Assembly: GCF_001976065.1 (NCBI RefSeq) | Contig: NZ_MNAH01000001.1 | Location: 533,066-597,065, forward strand | From: Pseudomonas putida | GTDB taxonomy: Bacteria > Pseudomonadota > Gammaproteobacteria > Pseudomonadales > Pseudomonadaceae | Direction: 5' to 3' | Length of the DNA: 64,000 nt | Part shown: positions 42,765 through 49,601 of the stretch, piece by piece | How positions within the stretch are numbered: the first letter of the stretch is position 1 | Layout: each line of letters begins with the position of its first letter | Position numbers and translations under genes: made by a program | Notes under the pieces: generated by a model | Told to the model about the DNA's origin: nothing | What the model saw: only the letters and a program-made list of their open reading frames with translations | Database searches by the model: none

Positions 42765-43769
42765 ATGACTATCAAAGTTGGCATCAATGGTTTCGGTCGG
42801 ATCGGTCGCCTCGCGTTGCGAGCAGCCTGGGGCTGGCCAGAATTCGAATTCGTGCAGATCAACGATCCAGCGGGTGACGCGACGACCCATGCGCACCTGC
42901 TGAACTTCGACTCGGTGCATGGCCGTTGGCACCACGAAGCCAGCGCAGAAGGCGATCAGGTGGTGATTGGCGGCAAGCGCATCAAGGTGACCGCTAACAA
43001 AGCGATTGCCGACACCGACTGGTCAGGTTGCGATCTGGTGATCGAGGCCAGCGGCAAGATGAAAACCGTGGCGGTGTTGCAAGCCTACCTGGATCAGGGC
43101 GTTAAGCGTGTGGTGGTTTGCGCGCCGGTGAAGGAAAAAGGGGCGTTGAACGTCGTCATGGGCGTCAACCATCAGTTGTTCAAACCGGCTGAACATCGCA
43201 TCGTTACCGCCGCTTCGTGCACCACTAACTGTCTAGCGCCCGTGGTGAAAGTCATCCACGAGAAACTGGGCATTCGTCATGGCTCGATCACCACTATCCA
43301 CGACCTGACGAACACCCAAAGCATTCTCGATCAACCGCACAAGGATCTGCGTCGTGCGCGTGCTTCGGGCATGAGCCTGATCCCGACCAGCACCGGCTCG
43401 GCCACCGCGATTGCCGAAATCTTCCCAGAGCTGCGTGGGCGCCTGAACGGCCACGCCGTACGCGTGCCGCTGGCCAACGCTTCACTGACTGACTGCGTCT
43501 TTGAAGTCGAGCGTGCCACCACTGTTGAGGAGGTGAATCAACTCCTCAAGGACGCCTCCGAGAACGAGCTGAAAGACATCCTCGGTTTTGAGGAGCGTCC
43601 GTTGGTGTCCATCGACTACCGCACCGACCCGCGCTCATCGATCATCGATGCACTGTCGACGATGGTGATCAATGGCACTCAAGTGAAGATCTATGCCTGG
43701 TACGACAACGAATGGGGCTATGCCAATCGCGCCGTCGAACTGGCCAAACTGGTCAGTCTGGCGGACTAA
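42765..43769 (+). CDS. gap: Glyceraldehyde-3-phosphate dehydrogenase of the arsJ pathway
   Basis: This 334-residue GAPDH has the NAD motif [17 protein letters not shown], the catalytic ASCTTNC (Cys about 154), the substrate loop [20 protein letters not shown] and [12 protein letters not shown]. In this position (arsH, phosphatase, gap, arsJ) it is the arsenic-linked copy that makes 1-arseno-3-phosphoglycerate from arsenate and glyceraldehyde 3-phosphate, for export by ArsJ. It is probably not the housekeeping enzyme. ATG 42765 was chosen by the family start; the frame is open upstream inside the phosphatase gene. Confidence 0.93.
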   Translation: MTIKVGINGFGRIGRLALRAAWGWPEFEFVQINDPAGDATTHAHLLNFDSVHGRWHHEASAEGDQVVIGGKRIKVTANKAIADTDWSGCDLVIEASGKMKTVAVLQAYLDQGVKRVVVCAPVKEKGALNVVMGVNHQLFKPAEHRIVTAASCTTNCLAPVVKVIHEKLGIRHGSITTIHDLTNTQSILDQPHKDLRRARASGMSLIPTSTGSATAIAEIFPELRGRLNGHAVRVPLANASLTDCVFEVERATTVEEVNQLLKDASENELKDILGFEERPLVSIDYRTDPRSSIIDALSTMVINGTQVKIYAWYDNEWGYANRAVELAKLVSLAD

Positions 43770-43778
43770 GGAGCGGTC

Positions 43779-44996
43779 ATGAAAGCGTTGTCAGCCCTCG
43801 CTCCGGAAGTGCGGCAGTACTTGCTCGTCACGGGCAACTATTGGGCCTTCACCCTCACCGACGGTGCCTTGCGCATGTTGGTGGTGTTGCACTTTCACGC
43901 GTTGGGCTACAGCCCACTGCAAATCGCGGCGTTGTTTCTGTTCTACGAAATCTTTGGCGTGATCACCAACCTGGTGGGTGGCTACCTCGGCGCCCGGCTG
44001 GGCCTGAACCGAACCATGAACATCGGGCTGGGCATCCAAGTCGCGGCGCTGCTGATGCTGACGGTTCCTGTCGCTTGGCTAACCATCCCATGGGTGATGG
44101 GCGCACAGGCGCTGTCGGGGATTGCAAAAGACCTGAACAAGATGAGCGCCAAAAGCTCCATCAAGCTTCTTGTTCCGGATGGGCAACAGGGAAAGCTCTA
44201 CAAGTGGGTGGCAATCCTCACCGGCTCGAAGAACGCGCTCAAGGGTGTCGGCTTCTTTCTTGGCGGGGCCTTGCTGGCACTGATCGGCTTCAAAGGCGCC
44301 TTGTTGGCAATGGCGGGTGTCCTGGCGCTGATCTGGATCAGCAGCTTGATTCTGTTGAAGAAGGACCTGGGCAAGGCCAAAGCCAAGCCCAAATTTCGCG
44401 ACATCCTGTCCAAGAGCCGGGCAATCAATATCCTCTCAGCGGCGCGGATGTTCCTGTTCGGTGCCCGCGATGTCTGGTTTGTGGTGGCCTTGCCGGTGTA
44501 CCTGAGCAGCGTGTTCGGCTGGGACTTCTGGGAGGTTGGCGGCTTCCTTGCGGCCTGGGTGATTGGCTACGGCATCGTGCAGTCCTTCGCGCCCAACATC
44601 ACCGGTAAGAAACGTGGACGCGTACCGGATGGTCGTGCGGCATTTTTGTGGGCACTAGCACTGGCAGGCTTGCCTGCGGCAATCGCTCTCGGGCTGAACA
44701 CTGGTTTGTCGCAGCAGATGGTGCTGCTCGGCGGTTTGATGGTCTTTGGCGCGCTGTTCGCGGTGAACTCGTCGCTGCACAGCTACCTGATCGTGTCCTA
44801 CGCCAAGGAGGATGGAGTGTCGCTTGATGTGGGTTTTTATTACATGTCGAACGCCCTGGGGCGACTTATCGGCACAGTGCTCTCTGGCTGGGTTTATCAG
44901 TTGTATGGGCTGGGTGCGTGTTTATGGATATCGAGTGCATTTGTGCTGCTTGCAGCTTTGATTTCGATTGCATTGCCTCGTCACGCAGGTGAATGA
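43779..44996 (+). CDS. arsJ: ArsJ organoarsenical efflux MFS permease
   Basis: This 405-residue major-facilitator protein of the ArsJ type starts LAPEVRQYLLVTGNYWAFTLTDGALRMLVVLHFHALGYSPLQ, with later DLNKMSAKSSIKLLVP and HSYLIVSYAKEDGVSLDVGFYYMSNALGRLIGT. ArsJ exports the unstable 1-arseno-3-phosphoglycerate, so arsenate leaves without reduction. It starts nine bases after the GAPDH stop. This route complements the ArsC/Acr3 route in the same operon. Confidence 0.94.
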   Translation: MKALSALAPEVRQYLLVTGNYWAFTLTDGALRMLVVLHFHALGYSPLQIAALFLFYEIFGVITNLVGGYLGARLGLNRTMNIGLGIQVAALLMLTVPVAWLTIPWVMGAQALSGIAKDLNKMSAKSSIKLLVPDGQQGKLYKWVAILTGSKNALKGVGFFLGGALLALIGFKGALLAMAGVLALIWISSLILLKKDLGKAKAKPKFRDILSKSRAINILSAARMFLFGARDVWFVVALPVYLSSVFGWDFWEVGGFLAAWVIGYGIVQSFAPNITGKKRGRVPDGRAAFLWALALAGLPAAIALGLNTGLSQQMVLLGGLMVFGALFAVNSSLHSYLIVSYAKEDGVSLDVGFYYMSNALGRLIGTVLSGWVYQLYGLGACLWISSAFVLLAALISIALPRHAGE

Positions 44997-45004
44997 CTGC
45001 TTTT

Positions 45005-45030
45005 GGCCGATTGTGTTGAAAAAGTCGATG
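45005..45030. repeat. IS1182-type end sequence left of fosA
   Basis: By my count 21 of 23 bases (45005-45027) agree with the right end of the IS at 47134, read in complement (47114-47136), against 19 of 23 for the IS's own left end (about 45495-45517). All three contain TTGAAAAAGT. It is followed within 50 bases by fosA, so fosA lies between two IS-like ends. Confidence 0.55.
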
Positions 45031-45076
45031 TTGATATCCTCAACCGTTCTCGTGGACTGATTCTGGATAGATGCTC

Positions 45077-45487
45077 ATGTTGACTGGCTTGAATCATTTT
45101 ACGTTGGCGGTTGTGAACCTCTCTCGCAGCATTGAGTTTTATGTGGCTCTACCCGGGTTTAGATTGGCTGCCCGCTGGGAGACGGGGGCTTATCTTTCCC
45201 TCGGTGATCTCTGGCTTTGTCTGTCTCTCGATGAGAGCCGTGTGGCGGAAAAACAGCCTGATTACACCCACTATGCGTTTTCGGTGGGGCAGGATGATTT
45301 TGAAGAAGTCACCGCTTACTTGCGGCTTCGTAACGTTATTGAGTGGAAGTCCAATTCGAGCGAAGGTAACTCGTTTTATTTTTCGGATCCCGATGGGCAT
45401 CGTCTGGAAGTGCATGTAGGCAGCCTCGCTTCAAGGCTTGAGCAATGTCGGCGCCATCCGTATGCAGGTATGGAGTTTTTTGACTGA
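45077..45487 (+). CDS. fosA: FosA-type glutathione transferase (fosfomycin resistance)
   Basis: This 136-residue vicinal-oxygen-chelate protein begins [12 protein letters not shown], as FosA does. The metal ligands fit: His7, His65 (YTHYAF) and Glu111 (HRLEVHVG). The potassium/substrate loop [18 protein letters not shown] is present (R/SEGxSFYF pattern). It would inactivate fosfomycin with glutathione. ATG 45077 matches the family start. It is separate from the ars operon by 80 bases and its codon use is more AT-rich than the neighbouring ars genes, consistent with later acquisition. It sits directly before an IS1182-type element. Confidence 0.9.
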   Translation: MLTGLNHFTLAVVNLSRSIEFYVALPGFRLAARWETGAYLSLGDLWLCLSLDESRVAEKQPDYTHYAFSVGQDDFEEVTAYLRLRNVIEWKSNSSEGNSFYFSDPDGHRLEVHVGSLASRLEQCRRHPYAGMEFFD

Positions 45488-45575
45488 CCGTTTTCGTCTG
45501 ATTTTATTGAAAAAGTAGCTCTGCTATCTGGCCTGCGGCAAAATCTCTACATTGGCCAGCAGGGAAGCACGCAGC

Positions 45576-46973
45576 ATGATGGGACAGTTATCGAGTGGGC
45601 AGGAACGGCTGTTTTACTCGTTTAACCTTGAAGATCACATCCCCGCCAATCACCTTCTGCGTAGCATTGATCGGTGTCTCGATCTGAGCGACTTGCGCCA
45701 TTACCTCGCCGATTTTTACAGCCCGATTGGGCGTCCGTCGATTGATCCCGAACTGATGAACCGCATGCTGATCGTGGGCTATTGCTACGGCATTCGCTCA
45801 GAGCGGCGGCTGTGCGAAGAGGCCCATTTGAACCTGGCGTATCGCTGGTTCTGCCGGTTGAGCCTTGAAGATGAAGTCCCCAATCACTCGACCTTTTCCA
45901 AAAATAGACACCGCCGTTTTCGGGACAGCGATCTGTTTCGCTGGCTGTTCAATGAAGTGCTGCGTCGTTGCATGGACGCAGGCCTGATCAAGGGCGAAGG
46001 CTTCGCCGTGGACACCAGCATCATCAAAGCGGATGCGAGTCGGCAGCGCGGCGTACCGGGTGATGAACAGGTCAACTGGAGCGATCCGACCCTGAGCACC
46101 CGCGCCGTGCGTGAGTACCTTGAAGCCCTCGATGAAGAGGCTTTGGCCGAAACGCTACCCAAGCGCCTGTCGCTGACGGATCCTCAGGCCCGCTGGACCG
46201 CTGGACCGCTGGACCGCTGGACCGCTGCTCCAGGCGGCCCAGCTTTCTACGCTTACTCTACGAATTACCTCATCGATACCGAGCACGGCGTGATCATGGA
46301 GGTGGAACCCACACCGGCTCATAGAACCGCAGAAGTCGAGAGCACCAAGACGATGATTGATCGGGTCGAAGCGCAGTTCGACATCAAGCCGGAACGCCTC
46401 ATTGGCGACACTGCTTACGGTACAGCGCCGATGCTGGCCTGGATGGTGGAGGAAAAAGACATCGAACCGCATGTGCCGGTGTGGGACAAAACTGAGCGCA
46501 AGAACGACAGCTTTTCGAGTAACGATTTCCACTGGAATGAAGAGGCTGAGGAATACCGCTGCCCAGCCGGCAACGTATTACGCAGCGAATGGCGAGCCTT
46601 CAAGAACGAGCGTTCGCACGTCACAAAAGCTAACACCATCATCTTCCGCTCCGGGCAGACCGACTGCGTAGCCTGTCCGATGAAAGCCAAGTGCTGCCCG
46701 AACACTTCGATTCGCAAGATCGTCCGCAGCGTCCATGAAGCCGCGCGTGATGTGGCTCGACGCGTCGCGGCGACGCCTGAGTACGTGCGCTCTCGCCACG
46801 AACGTAAGAAGGTCGAAATGTTGTTTGCCCACCTCAAGCGCATCCTGAAACTGGATCGCTTGCGACTACGTGGCATGAGTGGCGCGTCCGATGAGTTCAC
46901 GCTGGCGGCCGCGGTACAGAACCTGCGACGGCTGGCCAAACTTGCATTTGAAGGGCCACCTTCTATGGGATAG
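45576..46973 (+). CDS. IS1182-family transposase
   Basis: This transposase of about 465 residues has DUF772 at the N-terminus (YSFNLEDHIPANHLLRSIDR, PSIDPELMNRMLIVGYCYGIRSERRL, FSKNRHRRF) and a DDE catalytic domain (VDTSIIKADASRQ, IGDTAYGTAPML, HERKKVEMLFAHLKRIL). A zinc-like cluster CVACPMKAKCCP is present. ATG 45576 has AGGGA ten bases upstream. The frame is intact despite a 24-base in-frame expansion of an eight-base repeat around residue 210 (DNA 46191-46227). It is likely active. Confidence 0.92.
   Translation: MMGQLSSGQERLFYSFNLEDHIPANHLLRSIDRCLDLSDLRHYLADFYSPIGRPSIDPELMNRMLIVGYCYGIRSERRLCEEAHLNLAYRWFCRLSLEDEVPNHSTFSKNRHRRFRDSDLFRWLFNEVLRRCMDAGLIKGEGFAVDTSIIKADASRQRGVPGDEQVNWSDPTLSTRAVREYLEALDEEALAETLPKRLSLTDPQARWTAGPLDRWTAAPGGPAFYAYSTNYLIDTEHGVIMEVEPTPAHRTAEVESTKTMIDRVEAQFDIKPERLIGDTAYGTAPMLAWMVEEKDIEPHVPVWDKTERKNDSFSSNDFHWNEEAEEYRCPAGNVLRSEWRAFKNERSHVTKANTIIFRSGQTDCVACPMKAKCCPNTSIRKIVRSVHEAARDVARRVAATPEYVRSRHERKKVEMLFAHLKRILKLDRLRLRGMSGASDEFTLAAAVQNLRRLAKLAFEGPPSMG
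46191..46227 (+). repeat. Four copies of an 8-base repeat within the transposase gene
   Basis: CGCTGGAC occurs four times in a row (46191-46222) followed by CGCTG. It encodes the duplicated stretch RWTAGPLDRWTAAP, where one RWTA would be expected. Three extra units make 24 bases, so the frame is kept; gain or loss of one unit would break the gene. Confidence 0.85.
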
Positions 46974-47156
46974 GTGCGCCTGCACGAAGCAAAAAACCTC
47001 AAACTAACCCATTAACAGAGCAGCAAAGGTCAACGAAAGGCCGAGAAACCACTCAATGTGGTGAGTAGGTTCTCCGGTGGCGGTCGTGCCTGAGTTCAAG
47101 CGAGCTGAAAATCCGACTTTTTCAACAGAATCAGCCGTTTTCTACCCGTCGCGAGA

Positions 47157-47180
47157 GGCAGAAGTCGACCCAAAGCGGTC
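47157..47180. repeat. Dispersed intergenic repeat copy, similar to 58096-58119
   Basis: The 24 bases here and those at 58096-58119 agree at all but two positions (core TCGACCCAAAGCGG). The first copy lies just outside the IS right end, the second in the gap before the MhpA-like hydroxylase. Part of the flanking sequence (GACCGTTT) is also shared, so a longer degenerate element may be present. Confidence 0.55.
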
Positions 47181-47247
47181 AATCGGCTTGGCTTAACCGC
47201 TATGCCACGGCAACGGACAAAAACATCAAAGAGGTAAAAACCGCGGG

Positions 47248-48285
47248 TCAACCCATGCTGAACAACTGGCGGATCAGGTTCGGTGTGCTGCCGGTCCAGC
47301 GTTTGAATGAGCGACGAAAGTTGGCTGCATCGCTGAAGCTCAGGTAGTCGGCCACTTCTTCGTTGCTGAGTCCTTTGACTTGATAGAGATAGAGCGCCAC
47401 CTGTTTGCGCACGCGATCCACTTGCTGCTGAAACCCGGTGTCGTGTTTTTGCAGTTTGCGCTTGAGGGTGGCGGGGCTCATGGCGAAGGACTGGGCGGCT
47501 TGTTCCAGGCTCGGCGGTTGGCGCACCTTTTCCAGCAAGTAGTTGTAGAGGCAGTCGGTGAAGCTCTGCGCAAAACCAAGCTGTTCGATTTGCCCCATGG
47601 CTTCCAGGCGGGCGACCTGGCCGGCGGTGGCTGAGGCATTGGGCCAGGGTTGGGCGAGGTATTCCCTCGGGATGCGCATCAGGTCCAGCGGCCGTTTGAA
47701 CTGGGTGTCTTCGCCCAGGTGCACCCAATACTGTTCGACGTATCGCGGCTCGGCATGGCTGAGGCTGCACACCCACGGCAGGCGGCGGCCGCTGAGCCAC
47801 TGACTCATGGCCACCAGCGAGGTCATGCTCGCTTCCAGCAGGAATCGCCATTGCTCGCCCGCGCCGCAACTGTCCAGCCAATAGACATAGGCGAACTGTT
47901 CATCGAGCAACAGGCGCGGCGTGGCCAACGGGCTGAGCAACGCCTGTTGCTGCACTAGCGAGTCGAGGGCCTGGTGCAGGTTTTGCGCGTGGCGCAAGGC
48001 GTGGCTGACGGCGCCATAGTGCCCAGGCAATAACCGTTGGCCGAACAGGAAGCTGCTGTCGTCGGCATCCAGCAGGCGCCGGCTGTTGCCGATCAGTTGC
48101 AGAAACTGCTGCGGGCTGAGGCGAGTCTGGCCCGCCAGAATATCGACATGGAACAACCCTGTGCCGCGTAGCAGGCGATGGCTGTCGATATCCCGGGACA
48201 ACGCCAGATCGATCAGGGTGGCGGGTTGGTAATGCCCGGGAATGAAACGGCTGTCGGCTTCGTACCAGGTGGTTTTGACGGTCAT
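47248..48285 (-). CDS. AraC family transcriptional regulator
   Basis: This 345-residue regulator has an N-terminal Arabinose_bd-like effector domain (about 20-205) and a C-terminal AraC double HTH (about 240-340: PSLEQAAQSFAMSPATLKRKLQKHDTGFQQQVDRVRKQVAL, then SNEEVADYLSFSDAANFRRSFKRWTGSTPNLIR). It resembles the OruR/ArgR-like group of Pseudomonas. It follows the GGDEF gene with a nine-base gap, so they are probably cotranscribed. Its target is not evident; the divergent TonB receptor is one candidate. Confidence 0.9.
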   Translation of the reverse strand: MTVKTTWYEADSRFIPGHYQPATLIDLALSRDIDSHRLLRGTGLFHVDILAGQTRLSPQQFLQLIGNSRRLLDADDSSFLFGQRLLPGHYGAVSHALRHAQNLHQALDSLVQQQALLSPLATPRLLLDEQFAYVYWLDSCGAGEQWRFLLEASMTSLVAMSQWLSGRRLPWVCSLSHAEPRYVEQYWVHLGEDTQFKRPLDLMRIPREYLAQPWPNASATAGQVARLEAMGQIEQLGFAQSFTDCLYNYLLEKVRQPPSLEQAAQSFAMSPATLKRKLQKHDTGFQQQVDRVRKQVALYLYQVKGLSNEEVADYLSFSDAANFRRSFKRWTGSTPNLIRQLFSMG

Positions 48286-48294
48286 CGCCGGGCC

Positions 48295-49209
48295 TCAGGC
48301 GCTTTTGGCGAGCGGTTGCCTGGCCCGCGACAGTGCCAGGTTCAGGCGTTTAAGCAGGGCTTCGGGCGTCTCGTCGAGGGCCATCACCACCGCCGTACTG
48401 GCCGCGAGTTGCAGGCGTTCGCCATGTTGGCGGGTCTTGTGCGCCAGGCGGTGCACGGCGTGTTGCAGCTCCTGCGCCAGGAGCTGCGCCTGACGCTCGC
48501 CGGTGTTGGGCAGCAGCACCACAAAACGGTCGCCGGCCAGACGGCAGAGCAGGTCCTGACGGCGCAGATTGAGCAGCAGCAAATGACTCAGGGCCTGCAG
48601 CACGGCGTCGCCCTCGGCGTGTCCGAAGTTCTGGTTGATTGAGGCAAAGTTGTCCAGATCCAGTACCAGCAGCGACAGCGGTTGTTGTTGCCTGATGCTT
48701 TCGCCAAGGCTGTCGACCAGTTGCCGTTTGAGGTAGTCGGCACTGCCCAGCGGCGTGAGTTTGTCGAACAGTCGGTGTTCGCGAAACAGCCGCTCGCGTT
48801 TCTCCATCTGTGCGCTGATCGCCAGTTGTTCGCGATGCCAGTGATAGATGCCGATGGTCAACAGAATCATGCCCACCGGCATCGGTCCGGACTCCAGCCA
48901 GTGGTCCCAGGTGATGCTGTCGGGCAGGCGGATGAACTCGTCGAGGCTGTCGATCCACCAGGAGAAAAAGATGCAACTGAGCCCGAGCGCCAGGTAGTTG
49001 GTGACCCGTCCAGCGGGGCGACTTTTGAGCACCAGCCCCAGCCAGACCAAGGCCAGCAGCGCCGAGCCGCCTTCGCCAATGATGTCCAGCCAGACCCACT
49101 CACTGACGGCTTTCAGATCGCCGCATGCCAGGTGCAGCAGCAACCCGAGGTTGGCCGCCAGCAGCAGGACGGTGAGTTTCCAACGGTGGGGCTTGAGCAC
49201 TGAGAACAT
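48295..49209 (-). CDS. Membrane GGDEF-domain protein with degenerate active site
   Basis: This 304-residue protein has about four or five transmembrane helices in the first 140 residues (LTVLLLAANLGLLLHLACG, LALVWLGLVL, LALGLSCIFFSWWI, MPVGMILLTIGIY) and a C-terminal GGDEF domain (FDKLTPLGSADYLKRQL onward). The active-site GGDEF is replaced by AGDRF, while the inhibitory I-site RxxD (RRQD) is present five residues before it. It is therefore more likely a c-di-GMP receptor than a cyclase. ATG 49209 was taken; a longer frame is unsupported. It is divergent from the TonB receptor gene. Confidence 0.85.
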   Translation of the reverse strand: MFSVLKPHRWKLTVLLLAANLGLLLHLACGDLKAVSEWVWLDIIGEGGSALLALVWLGLVLKSRPAGRVTNYLALGLSCIFFSWWIDSLDEFIRLPDSITWDHWLESGPMPVGMILLTIGIYHWHREQLAISAQMEKRERLFREHRLFDKLTPLGSADYLKRQLVDSLGESIRQQQPLSLLVLDLDNFASINQNFGHAEGDAVLQALSHLLLLNLRRQDLLCRLAGDRFVVLLPNTGERQAQLLAQELQHAVHRLAHKTRQHGERLQLAASTAVVMALDETPEALLKRLNLALSRARQPLAKSA

Positions 49210-49507
49210 GACGGCGGTCCTTGGATGAGGAAGCGATGCGCGCCAGCACAGCAGATGTTTATGACAGTCGGGTGACGAGGCACGAAAGTAAGGGGGAGGT
49301 CGAATCAGCTCACCGTGAATTGTGTTTTCAGCGCTGCGCCGCGCGTTCCCATGAGCGCTTGCGTGTTTCGAACGGCGTTCCTGCAAGGGTGTGGGCACAT
49401 CCAACAGCAGGTCAGGCTGACTCACTGTATTGCCAGCAGGTCATTTCAGCTCATTCCCACCCCCGATTCCCGGCAAACAGGCGGTTTAAAGGGCTTGTCG
49501 CCCGGTG

Positions 49508-49525
49508 CTGTCACAGAACCGTCAC
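49508..49525 (+). promoter_or_regulatory. Pho-box-like direct repeat before the TonB receptor
   Basis: CTGTCAC (49508-49514), AGAA, CCGTCAC (49519-49525) fits the PhoB consensus of two CTGTCAT words 11 bases apart, with one and two mismatches. It ends 77 bases before the receptor ATG. The gap 49210-49601 shows no other feature. Confidence 0.5.
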
Positions 49526-49601
49526 GCCCCGTGCCTAGCTTGCCCTCCCACTTGCCGGGCCACTTGCCTGGCGTTGAGGGACTCTTTGGGGAAGGGCATT
49601 C

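Larger units (their letters stand above)
45496..47134 (+). mobile_element. IS1182-family insertion sequence with intact transposase
   Basis: Its ends are imperfect inverted repeats around TTGAAAAAGT (left about 45498-45516, right about 47116-47134). The eight-base word CCGTTTTC occurs on both sides (45488-45495 and 47135-47142), a plausible target duplication. If so, the element is about 1639 bases. Its left end is less like its right end than the sequence at 45005 is, so an alternative boundary including fosA is possible. Confidence 0.75.

Noticed and set aside
32917..47134. The arsenic block as a composite transposon
   Set aside because: The two bracketing IS elements have different ends and transposases, so they could not act as matched ends. 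Independent insertions are more likely.
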